A DNA stretch of 64,000 bases from Helicobacteraceae bacterium (GTDB lineage Bacteria > Campylobacterota > Campylobacteria > Campylobacterales > Sulfurimonadaceae). Within the stretch, counting starts at the first letter, position 1, and each line of letters opens with the position of its first letter. A model generated the notes under the pieces. That model saw only the letters and a program-made list of their open reading frames with translations, was not told where the DNA came from and ran no database searches. Shown piece after piece: positions 54,169 through 61,425 of the stretch. The stretch spans positions 1 to 64,000 of the forward strand of contig JALWGC010000014.1 in NCBI GenBank assembly GCA_027038835.1, in the 5' to 3' direction. The position numbers and the translations under genes were made by a program.

Positions 54169-54513
54169 TTATACGTCGTAATCTTCATGTGTTTTACTGC
54201 TTTCGATGTAAACAAGCCCCATAGAGAAAACATTGGCTATGAGTGCACCTATCGAGAGTGCGATAGCCCATTTGTCATCCCCTACGATGACCAAAAAGAT
54301 AAATGCGGGGATAAGGTGTAAATCCGCAACCAAAGAGGAAGCCAGCAGTTCGGCAGAGAGGAGGTTTCTCACCCCGATTTTGAGTATCGTCGAAATCAGG
54401 TTCAAACTCGCGGCGATAAAAAGCGAAATTGCGTTGTTTTCGTACAAAAACCCGGCAATAGAGGTCAAACTCATAAGTGAAAAGAAAACGTAAATAACCT
54501 TACCCCAGTCCAT
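54169..54513 (-). CDS. Small integral membrane protein, DUF6394-like
   Basis: The 114-residue protein has about four hydrophobic helices (VIYVFFSLMSLTSIAGFLYE, AISLFIAASLNLISTILKI, LIPAFIFLVIVGDDKWAIAL and ALIANVFSMGLVY) and no soluble domain. It resembles a small family in Campylobacterota of unknown function that I know as DUF6394; the name is from memory. It is the first gene before leuS and has its own -10 box upstream, so it heads the leuS-lptE-GGDEF-folC-M23-bactofilin run. Confidence 0.75.
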   Translation of the reverse strand: MDWGKVIYVFFSLMSLTSIAGFLYENNAISLFIAASLNLISTILKIGVRNLLSAELLASSLVADLHLIPAFIFLVIVGDDKWAIALSIGALIANVFSMGLVYIESSKTHEDYDV

Positions 54514-54555
54514 GCTTTACCTTTTGTTGAAATGCTTTTGTGCTTGTGTGGGTGG

Positions 54556-54561
54556 ATTATA
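54556..54561 (-). promoter_or_regulatory. -10 box for the DUF6394-like/leuS run
   Basis: TATAAT on the minus strand in the 56-base gap after the chemoreceptor-like gene, with predicted start near 54549 and a 35-base leader that includes AAAAGGTAA. Confidence 0.5.
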
Positions 54562-54569
54562 CTAAAAAT

Positions 54570-55709
54570 TTACTTTTTTAGAGATGAAATCGCATCGACA
54601 AGAGCGGATATCTCCGTTTTGACGTTCGCAAGCGTCTTTTGCGTTTCTTCGGCAAGCTTGCGCACCTCATCCGCAACCACGGCGAAACCTCGCCCATGCT
54701 CACCCGCGCGCGCAGCTTCGATGGCGGCATTAAGAGCGAGCAAATTCGTCTGGTCCGCTATCTCACCGATGCTCTCAAGCACTCCGAAAATACTCCTACT
54801 TTGTGAAACCAGAGCGTCGAAATCAAGCGCCAACGCTTCGTTTTTTTCTACTTGAAGTTCCAATTCGTCCATTTGCTCCCGAAGCGATGCCGTTTGAGTT
54901 TGCAACGCTTGGTTAGCCGCTTGCAACTCTTCGCACTTCCGTTGTTCTTGTGTAAGTTGCAGCTCTTTTTGGTAGATAACATCCTCAAGCGACATACGCT
55001 CTTTTGTATGTTTTTGCGTAAGAGCGTCGATATCGCGCTTGAGGGTTTCTATTTCGTTTTCACAAGAGATTTGCGTCTCTTGGAGCCTGTTTTGCAAAGT
55101 GAGCATCTCCGTTTTCGTTCGCTCTATCTCCATCGTTTTAGCTTCGAGTTCCTCTTCTTTGCTTCTGTCCTCTTTTTTGAAGATTCGACCAAGTACGACA
55201 CCCAAAACCAAAGCGATACACCCGACAATCACAAGCGACCAAACCGAAAAAAACCCGCTTGGTTCTGCTTCTTTTTGGTGGTGCACAACTTGCACCGGTT
55301 TGGCTAAATGGGTGTTTTTCAACTCTTTTACACTTTGTTTTTGTGCCAAAAGCGTTTGGGAAATCGCAAACAGGTGTAAATAAAGTTTTTTAAAGTTTTC
55401 CAACGATTCCAAAGGGATATTTTCGTTCTTTTCGTACAGTTCGTCGATAAGACGTAACGTTCTTTGTTTGAGTTTCTCCAAAGAAAGCGCGGAGTTTTCA
55501 TCGATTGAAAGTGCGGAAGCTATGCGATCATGGGTAGATAGAGCCAGATAGTACAGTTGTATTTTCTCCTCTGGCGTGAGGGTGTAAGAGAGCTTTTGAA
55601 GTTCGTTTTCAAGCAACTTGTACGTCTCGTTGAAACTCTTTCTTTCTTGCGAAAAATCCCCATAAAGAAACGTCAAACCAAATAGGAGTATCAAAAATAT
55701 CTTTTTCAT
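54570..55709 (-). CDS. Chemoreceptor-like protein with truncated signalling hairpin
   Basis: The 379-residue protein has a signal peptide ([17 protein letters not shown]), a helical periplasmic domain (20-150), one membrane helix (about 154-176) and a long coiled coil (183-300). It then carries the methyl-accepting chemotaxis tip [40 protein letters not shown] (314-353). The protein ends only 26 residues after the tip, so the return arm of the usual antiparallel hairpin, with its methylation sites, is missing and no HAMP domain is seen. It should still bind CheA/CheW or dimerise by the tip (inference). The ATG at 55709 is chosen because the signal peptide begins there; TTG at 55721 is an alternative. 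It follows the unknown 177-residue gene by 30 bases and probably shares its FliA promoter. Confidence 0.8.
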   Translation of the reverse strand: MKKIFLILLFGLTFLYGDFSQERKSFNETYKLLENELQKLSYTLTPEEKIQLYYLALSTHDRIASALSIDENSALSLEKLKQRTLRLIDELYEKNENIPLESLENFKKLYLHLFAISQTLLAQKQSVKELKNTHLAKPVQVVHHQKEAEPSGFFSVWSLVIVGCIALVLGVVLGRIFKKEDRSKEEELEAKTMEIERTKTEMLTLQNRLQETQISCENEIETLKRDIDALTQKHTKERMSLEDVIYQKELQLTQEQRKCEELQAANQALQTQTASLREQMDELELQVEKNEALALDFDALVSQSRSIFGVLESIGEIADQTNLLALNAAIEAARAGEHGRGFAVVADEVRKLAEETQKTLANVKTEISALVDAISSLKK

Positions 55710-55739
55710 ACCCCTTTTCAAGCAAGATTTATACCAAAG

Positions 55740-56273
55740 TTATGCGTAGAGTTTTTTCCCATCTCCATCGAGATAATGCAACGTTTTTTCAAGCAACTTA
55801 CGTGCCTCTTCGAAGAGTTTATCGAACCCCTCTTGAATCTGTTTGTTCTTTTCCATCTCTTTGTCGAAAAGCTCCACTACCGAGTTTTTCACCAAATTCT
55901 TCCTATTTTCGTCTTTTTCGCTCATCACTGAGAACACATCGGCAATCTGTTTGGCGATTTTGGTAACCGGCGATTTTGGAGCATCTTGTTTGAGCTCGTC
56001 TAAAAACTTGTCTATGTAAGGCTGGGCTATCTTCATAAACGCCGCTATCTCTTTTTTGTCCTGCTCGTCGATTCCGTTGGAATCTACCGAAAAACGAAAC
56101 GACTGCATCGAAGCGAATTTCATAACGCTTTTTTCACTTTCACCGTTTTTTCGGTTTGCATATTGAAGCGATTGTTCGTTGGAGAGATCAAGCTCTATCA
56201 CATCGCCGCTGCTTGTTTTCATGCTTATACTCAAATCATGGGCGCGATAAGCGCTTAGTGCTTGTGTGGTCAT
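55740..56273 (-). CDS. Unknown 177-residue protein under a FliA-type promoter
   Basis: I do not recognise the family. It begins MTTQALSAYRAHDLSISMKT and has a first half with short strands (GDVIELDLSNEQSLQYANRK, FRFSVDSNGIDEQDKKEIAA) and a helical second half (KNLVKNSVVELFDKEMEKNK). No signal peptide is present; the composition recalls small cytoplasmic flagellar-associated proteins of unknown role. The ATG at 56273 follows AAGAGG. The GCCGATCT/TAAA promoter just upstream places it in the late flagellar regulon. The chemoreceptor-like gene follows it. Confidence 0.78.
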   Translation of the reverse strand: MTTQALSAYRAHDLSISMKTSSGDVIELDLSNEQSLQYANRKNGESEKSVMKFASMQSFRFSVDSNGIDEQDKKEIAAFMKIAQPYIDKFLDELKQDAPKSPVTKIAKQIADVFSVMSEKDENRKNLVKNSVVELFDKEMEKNKQIQEGFDKLFEEARKLLEKTLHYLDGDGKKLYA

Positions 56274-56303
56274 AATCTTGCCTCTTGGATATCTTTGCAA
56301 AAT

Positions 56304-56330
56304 AGATCGGCAAAACGGCAAAAATATTTA
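56304..56330 (-). promoter_or_regulatory. Sigma-28 (FliA) promoter
   Basis: On the minus strand TAAA (56330-56327), exactly 15 bases, and GCCGATCT (56311-56304). The FliA consensus is TAAA-N15-GCCGATAA, so 10 of 12 fixed bases match with exact spacing. The predicted start near 56297 gives a leader of about 24 bases to the ATG at 56273. Confidence 0.75.
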
Positions 56331-56349
56331 CACTTGTAAGATTTTTGCG

Positions 56350-56355
56350 TATAAT
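56350..56355 (+). promoter_or_regulatory. -10 box deciding the start of the AI-2E-family gene
   Basis: TATAAT on the plus strand overlaps the ATG at 56354, with predicted transcription start near 56362. Start codons at 56345 (TTG) and 56354 (ATG) would therefore lie outside the message, and the TTG at 56381, after CGGGAAAT, becomes the likely start. Confidence 0.5.
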
Positions 56356-56380
56356 GGTAAATAAAAAACGGGAAATCGAG

Positions 56381-57394
56381 TTGGAAAAATACAGCAAAGA
56401 ATACGGAATCGGCTATTCGTTCATCGTCGCAGCCGCGATAGTGGTGGTACTAGCCGCGATAAAAAGCGCCTCGGTCATCGTCGTCCCTTTTTTACTCGCT
56501 TTGTTCCTTAGTATCATCCTCTCTCCGCTGTTTTTATGGATACGCTCCAAACACGTTCCGACTTCCCTTTCGCTCGTTATCGTCTTGTTGCTTTTGACGC
56601 TGCTGTTTATAGCTCTTGGGCTGGTCATAGGCTCTTCGGTCAACGAATTCAGCGCCAATCTACCGGCATACGAGATAAAACTCAAAAACGACTTTCACGC
56701 TCTTTTCGATCGACTCGGCACACTTGGCATAACGTTGCCAAAAGAGCAACTAAGCGAGCTCTTCAACACCGACAGCGTTATGAACTACATAGCCAAAACA
56801 CTCAAATCGTTAGGTTCGATTCTCACCAACTCCTTTATGATTATCCTCACCGTCGTCTTTATGCTGCTGGAGGTATCACGCTTTAGAGAAAAAATATCCT
56901 CTTCCCACTCCAAAAACTTCGATTCGTTGCAACATATAGTCGATACGATTCAACGGTTCGTCGTTTTGAAATCGGCAACTTCCGCAGCTACCGGCATCAT
57001 AGTCGCGATCGCTTTGACGCTCCTTGGTGTCGATTATGCCGTTTTGTGGGGGATTTTAGCGTTCTTGCTCAACTTCGTTCCAAATATCGGCTCGATTATC
57101 GCCGCCGTACCTGCGGTTTTGATGGCGCTTGTACAGTTCGATATACAAACCGCGCTCATCGTCGCGGCTATCTACCTCGGTGTCAACATCACCATAGGTT
57201 CCATACTCGAGCCGAAAATCATGGGTGATGGTCTTGGGCTTTCGACTTTGGTCGTGTTTTTATCGCTCATTTTCTGGGGCTGGCTTCTAGGGCCGGTGGG
57301 GATGTTGCTCTCGATTCCGCTGACGATCATGGTCAAAATCGTCCTCGGTTCGAAACAACAAACCAAATGGATGGCTTCGTTGTTAGGCAACTGA
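56381..57394 (+). CDS. AI-2E family (PerM-type) membrane transporter
   Basis: The 337-residue integral membrane protein has about eight helices. The AI-2E/PerM family signature is seen in FLLALFLSIILSPLFLWIRS, LWGILAFLLNFVPNIGSIIA and VNITIGSILEPKIMGDGLGL, then STLVVFLSLIFWGWLLGPVG. Members export autoinducer-2 or other small molecules, or act as sodium/proton antiporters; the substrate here is not predictable. The start is uncertain (TTG 56381 preferred, see the -10 box). It is divergent from the FliA-controlled genes and precedes surE by 16 bases. Confidence 0.87.
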   Translation: MEKYSKEYGIGYSFIVAAAIVVVLAAIKSASVIVVPFLLALFLSIILSPLFLWIRSKHVPTSLSLVIVLLLLTLLFIALGLVIGSSVNEFSANLPAYEIKLKNDFHALFDRLGTLGITLPKEQLSELFNTDSVMNYIAKTLKSLGSILTNSFMIILTVVFMLLEVSRFREKISSSHSKNFDSLQHIVDTIQRFVVLKSATSAATGIIVAIALTLLGVDYAVLWGILAFLLNFVPNIGSIIAAVPAVLMALVQFDIQTALIVAAIYLGVNITIGSILEPKIMGDGLGLSTLVVFLSLIFWGWLLGPVGMLLSIPLTIMVKIVLGSKQQTKWMASLLGN

Positions 57395-57410
57395 TGGTAA
57401 AATTCCGCTT

Positions 57411-58199
57411 ATGAAAAAACACTACGAAATACTTATAACCAACGACGACGGCTACGAAGCACAGGGGCTGCGAGCCCTTATCGACACCGTACGTTCCATC
57501 GATGGCGTGCATGTTACCGTCGTCGCTCCGGCGAACGAAAAATCGGCTTGCGGGCACTCTCTTACGTTGCACCACCCCTTACGCTTCGTCGAAATCGACG
57601 ACGATTTCTACAAACTGGCCGATGGAACGCCGAGCGATTGTGTCTATTTGAGTTTGAGTGCGATTTACGGTGATGAACGAAAACCCGACCTTGTCATAAG
57701 CGGCATCAACAAGGGTTCGAATATGGGAGAAGACATCACTTACAGCGGAACGGCAAGTGCCGCGATGGAAGCGGTTCTACATGATATTCCCGCCATAGCG
57801 ATAAGCCAAGTTGTCGATTTTAGCGAACCATTCGTCGATTACACCCTTGCTTGCAAAGTCGCAAAAGATATAGTTGTCAAAATCCTTGGCGGCGGGTTTC
57901 CCTTGCCAAAAAGGGAGTTTCTAAACATCAACGTCCCCTCCAACATAAAAGAGCTTAACTACAAAACGACATACGCCGGATATAGATACTACTGCAACGA
58001 CGCGACTCTACACAGAAACCCTCGCGGCGAAGAGTACTACTGGCTGGGGTTGCACCCTTTGGCGTTCGATGTACGAGCGGGAAAAGAGCATCTTGTGTGC
58101 GACTACGACGCTATCAAAGAAGGGTTCGTTTCTCTTACCCCGATACAGCTTGATTTGAGTGCGTACGAAAGTATGAAAACGCTGGAGCGGTGGTTGTGA
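57411..58199 (+). CDS. surE: 5'/3'-nucleotidase SurE
   Basis: The 262-residue metal-dependent phosphatase hydrolyses nucleoside monophosphates and is linked to stationary-phase survival. It has the conserved start ILITNDDGYEAQGLRALIDT (the Asp-Asp metal ligands), then APANEKSACGHSLTLHHPLR and VISGINKGSNMGEDITYSGT, then ASAAMEA. The length is typical. The gene overlaps the tcdA-like gene by four bases. Confidence 0.95.
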   Translation: MKKHYEILITNDDGYEAQGLRALIDTVRSIDGVHVTVVAPANEKSACGHSLTLHHPLRFVEIDDDFYKLADGTPSDCVYLSLSAIYGDERKPDLVISGINKGSNMGEDITYSGTASAAMEAVLHDIPAIAISQVVDFSEPFVDYTLACKVAKDIVVKILGGGFPLPKREFLNINVPSNIKELNYKTTYAGYRYYCNDATLHRNPRGEEYYWLGLHPLAFDVRAGKEHLVCDYDAIKEGFVSLTPIQLDLSAYESMKTLERWL

Positions 58200-58834
58200 G
58201 AGACGAAAGAACCAAACTCCTGCTTGGGGAGGATTTTTCCAAACTCCAAAACTTCAAAGTGCTCCTTTTAGGGGTAGGCGGCGTGGGTGGTTTTTGTCTG
58301 GATTGCCTCTATAGAAGCGGTATTCGCGACATAACGATCGTCGATTTCGACACGTTCGATGCAACCAACCAAAACCGTCAGATGTGGTCGGAACTCCACC
58401 AAGGAGAAAGCAAGGTAGAAGCGCTGAAAAGCCGCTACGAAGGGGTGGTCGCATTGACGCGAAAAATAGACGAAGAGTGGGTAGAGCATTTCGACTTTAC
58501 CCCTTACGACCTCGTTCTTGACGCCATAGACGACACCAAAGCCAAAATAGCGCTGGCGCAAAAATGTCACAAAAAACTCATAAGCTCTTTTGGAAGTGCA
58601 AAACGGCTCGATCCGACCAAAATAGAAGTAGGCGACATCTGGAAAAGCAAAGGGGACAAATTTGGAGCGAAAATCCGCTACGAACTGCGAAAAAGGGGTT
58701 TTAAGAAAAAATACACCGTCATCTACTCCACCGAACCCGCCTTATGCAAAGCCAAAGGGAGCTTTGTAGGAGTCAGCGGGGCGTTTGGTTTGACGATGTG
58801 CTCCCAAGCGATACAAAGAGCGATAGGAAAATGA
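58196..58834 (+). CDS. tcdA: TcdA/ThiF-family E1-like dehydratase
   Basis: The 212-residue protein has the E1-like nucleotide site LLLGVGGVGGFCLDCLYRSG and IVDFDTFDATNQNRQ-like ITIVDFDTFDATNQNRQMWS, then VLDAIDDTKAKIALAQKC. SFGSAKRLDPTKIEVGDIWK and RYELRKRGFKKKYTVIYSTE match TcdA, which cyclises t6A37 to ct6A in tRNA using ATP. At 212 residues it is shorter than E. coli TcdA (268). The start GTG at 58196 overlaps the surE stop, with GGAG about 10 bases before; GTG at 58190 is an alternative. Confidence 0.85.
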   Translation: MRDERTKLLLGEDFSKLQNFKVLLLGVGGVGGFCLDCLYRSGIRDITIVDFDTFDATNQNRQMWSELHQGESKVEALKSRYEGVVALTRKIDEEWVEHFDFTPYDLVLDAIDDTKAKIALAQKCHKKLISSFGSAKRLDPTKIEVGDIWKSKGDKFGAKIRYELRKRGFKKKYTVIYSTEPALCKAKGSFVGVSGAFGLTMCSQAIQRAIGK

Positions 58835-59727
58835 TACAATCGTTTTGGCTTTCGTTACTGCTTGCAGTTCTTTGTTTCGCCAAAGACGGCGTAGAGTTCG
58901 ATTATGAACTCGATATGTACTACTCCAACGTTTCGGCGTTTGTTAACCTCGATAAAGACAAGAACATCACCGACGGTACCAACTGGAGCGAAAAGGAGAT
59001 ATACACCCATCTGCTAAAAAACTCCTTCCATCCGAACATCTTTTTGACCGAACTTGCGTTCCACCCTATGTCATGGGGCGGGGTATGGTATAGAAAACAC
59101 TATCCGCAACGCTACACCAAAGCATCGATAGACAACTTCAACATCGTCAAAGCGCTTACCGCCGGATGGGAAGAGCCCTACTCCATCTCTTTTTTCGTCG
59201 GTCGGATGCTCGTTTTCAAACAAAAACACGCCCATCACATAGGGAACAACCGTGCTTACATGGGGTTGTTGCTCTCCATCGGAGACCAGACCATCAAAGA
59301 CAACAAAGCCTACGACGATACTTGGCTCAACGTCGAATACAAACTCAAAGGAACGCGCGAATTGGAAAGAAAGGACCTTGATTGGAGTTTTCGCATAGGG
59401 TATCGCTACCATAACAACAAAAACTTCGCCAACACCTTGTATGTGGGTGCGAGAAGAAGCAGTATCGATTTTTACAAAAGTATCTGGTCCATTCTTTACA
59501 ACAGCGCCTTTTCCACCCTCTTGGAAGTTGACGACAAACGTTTTTCGCTAACCAAAGCGGAGATGGTGCTCGAGAAGAAATGGCCACTTCGTTCATGGGG
59601 GCAGAATATCGCTTTGGGGCTTGGCGTGGGGTATCTGTACTACGGCAAGCACCGTTACAGCGACGCTTTGCAAAACGAAGGGTACAACGCCCATCAGTTG
59701 ATTTTTCAACCGAATCTAAAATGGTAA
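58831..59727 (+). CDS. Uncharacterised exported, probable outer-membrane protein
   Basis: No family recognised. The 298-residue protein starts with a signal peptide (MIQSFWLSLLLAVLCFAK) cut before DGVEFDYELDMYYSNVSAF. The mature part has alternating aromatic strands (WSFRIGYRYHNNKNFANTLY, NIALGLGVGYLYYGKHRY) and ends PNLKW with a terminal Trp, which fits an outer-membrane beta-barrel (inference). The ATG at 58831 overlaps the tcdA-like stop (ATGA). The longer ORF start at 58744 runs inside that gene. It leads a run of three unknown genes. Confidence 0.72.
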   Translation: MIQSFWLSLLLAVLCFAKDGVEFDYELDMYYSNVSAFVNLDKDKNITDGTNWSEKEIYTHLLKNSFHPNIFLTELAFHPMSWGGVWYRKHYPQRYTKASIDNFNIVKALTAGWEEPYSISFFVGRMLVFKQKHAHHIGNNRAYMGLLLSIGDQTIKDNKAYDDTWLNVEYKLKGTRELERKDLDWSFRIGYRYHNNKNFANTLYVGARRSSIDFYKSIWSILYNSAFSTLLEVDDKRFSLTKAEMVLEKKWPLRSWGQNIALGLGVGYLYYGKHRYSDALQNEGYNAHQLIFQPNLKW

Positions 59728-59736
59728 GGTGCGAAA

Positions 59737-60115
59737 ATGTTCGACTTTTTAGACAGCGACTGGTTCAATATAACGCTCCAGATTGTGTTCATACTCCTTA
59801 TTTGGTTCGATATAAAAAAATACCGCCAAACGAAGAAAAAAGAGTATATCGTCAATATCGTAGCGACAATCGGTTTCGCTATTTGGGTACTCTACCCTTA
59901 CTACATAAGCTACTTCGAGTGGAGTGAAGCACAAAAAAAACACCCTTTTGAAAACTTGCAAGCAAGAGAACAACGCCACTTTGTGTCGATGTGTGAAAAA
60001 ATCGATATACGAGCATTACTCCCACAAGGAGTACCTACAAAAAAAACGAACCGAAGAACTGGAACAATTCATCCAAGATGCAAAAGAGGAGTGTAGAGGC
60101 GATGGGTGGTTTTGA
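59737..60115 (+). CDS. Small membrane protein, probably interrupted by a one-base frameshift
   Basis: The first 88 codons encode one or two membrane helices (TLQIVFILLIWFDI, then NIVATIGFAIWVLYPYYISY) and end at SMCEK. Codons there run into an A6 tract (59996-60001). In the annotated frame the tail becomes a basic, low-complexity stretch that stops at 60098. Skipping one A yields SIYEHYSHKEYLQKKRTEEL and a helical tail ending GDGWF at 60115 (about 125 residues in all), which looks much more like a real protein. It then ends in a 14-base overlap with the next ATG. Unknown function. Confidence 0.5.
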
Positions 60116-60344
60116 ACTTAGCTGTGAAGGTATTATCGGCGATGGGTGCGGAGGGGGAAGAACCTTTTACATAGAAGATGACAAACTCAACGTCTTCGAC
60201 CCCGTAACGAAAACGTCACTCCTACTCTTAGACAATGTAAAAAACGCCGTGGCGATAGAGAAAAAAGGGTGCGATATAACCATCACGACAACGGATGGAA
60301 AAATCCTCTTCAATCTATCGACGTTTCAAACTACCAGACTTTGA
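60102..60344 (+). CDS. Uncharacterised 80-residue protein
   Basis: This small protein begins MGGFELSCEGIIGDGCGGGR and has short strands (TFYIEDDKLNVFDPVTKTSL, ITITTTDGKILFNLSTF). Three Cys are present in the full length. No family is recognised and no signal peptide is visible. The ATG at 60102 follows TAGAGGC; the ORF also opens at TTG/ATG 60078, but that lies in the preceding gene. The end overlaps mqnE by 14 bases on the opposite strand. Confidence 0.6.
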   Translation: MGGFELSCEGIIGDGCGGGRTFYIEDDKLNVFDPVTKTSLLLLDNVKNAVAIEKKGCDITITTTDGKILFNLSTFQTTRL

Positions 60345-61365
60345 TTTCGTTGTAAAGACTGTCGCGCTCGACCGGAACGAACCCGCTGTCTTTGATGAGC
60401 CCCACGAACTCTTCGAGCTCCATCCCGTTTGCGCTTTTGGCTCCCGCGGCGGAGTTGATAGATTCTTTTTCTATCGTGCCGTCCAAGTCGTTGGCACCGA
60501 ACTCTTGGGCGACAAGGGCGAGGTTCACCGTCGAGGTAACCCAGTAGGCTTTGAGGTTTGGAACATTATCAAGCACCAAACGGCTGATGGCGAAAGTGCG
60601 AAGAATCTCGTTGGCGGTGATAGGCTCTTTGACGTTTAGATAGTTGTTCTCCATCTGATAGACAAGCGGAATGAAGCAGTTGAAACCGCCCGTTTCGTCT
60701 TGCAAATCGCGAATGCGCATCATGTGGTCGATCCTGTGCGCGCGGTTTTCGACATGCCCAAAAAGCATCGTTACGTTGCTTTTTTTGCCGCGTTGGTGCC
60801 ATTTTCTGTGTATCTCGAACCACTCATCGGAACTCACTTTCCCTTTACAAATATAATCGCGCACTTTTTCATCGAATATCTCCGCACCCCCTCCGGGCAT
60901 CGAATCGACACCGTTTTCGACCATCAAGTCCAAAATCTCGTCGTAACTTTTACCGTACTCTTTTGCCAAGAAATTCACCTCGGCGGCGGTAAGCGCTTTT
61001 ACATGGATATGCGGATATGCGGATTTGATTTTTTTGAAAATCTCCAAGTACCATTCCAACCCGGTATTTGGGTTGTGAGCCGATACGATGTGCACCTCTT
61101 TCGCACCCCTTTTGTCGATATCCTCGACGATTCGTAAAATCTCTTCATGGGTCATGGTGTATTGGTTGGGGTTTTTACGGCTTGCGCTGTATGCGCAGAA
61201 CTTGCAAACATCTTTGCATACGTTCGTGGGGTTTATATGACGGTTGACGTTGAAGTAGGTCTTTTTGCCATGCAGCTTTTTTCGCACGCTATCGGCACGC
61301 TCGCCAAGGTCGAAAAAGTCGGCGTCGTAGAGTTTCAAAGCGGTATCGAAGTCTATTCTTTGCAT
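60331..61365 (-). CDS. mqnE: Aminodeoxyfutalosine synthase MqnE
   Basis: The 344-residue radical SAM enzyme joins the futalosine route to menaquinone, adding 3-[(1-carboxyvinyl)oxy]benzoate to SAM-derived 5'-deoxyadenosyl. The cluster motif is Cys50-x3-Cys54-x2-Cys57 in NVCKDVCKFCAYS. VHIVSAHNPNTGLEWYLEIF, SMPGGGAEIFDEKVRDYICK (GGGAEIF, the MqnE rather than MqnC form) and NVTMLFGHVENRAHRIDHMM, RDLQDETGGFNCFIPLVYQ are family signatures. The other mqn genes are not in this window. It is divergent from glnD. Confidence 0.94.
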   Translation of the reverse strand: MQRIDFDTALKLYDADFFDLGERADSVRKKLHGKKTYFNVNRHINPTNVCKDVCKFCAYSASRKNPNQYTMTHEEILRIVEDIDKRGAKEVHIVSAHNPNTGLEWYLEIFKKIKSAYPHIHVKALTAAEVNFLAKEYGKSYDEILDLMVENGVDSMPGGGAEIFDEKVRDYICKGKVSSDEWFEIHRKWHQRGKKSNVTMLFGHVENRAHRIDHMMRIRDLQDETGGFNCFIPLVYQMENNYLNVKEPITANEILRTFAISRLVLDNVPNLKAYWVTSTVNLALVAQEFGANDLDGTIEKESINSAAGAKSANGMELEEFVGLIKDSGFVPVERDSLYNEIKVW

Positions 61366-61425
61366 CTATTCATCTTTTTTTTATCGGAATTTTACTACAA
61401 TAAGAGTAAAAAAGAAGTTAGATAG

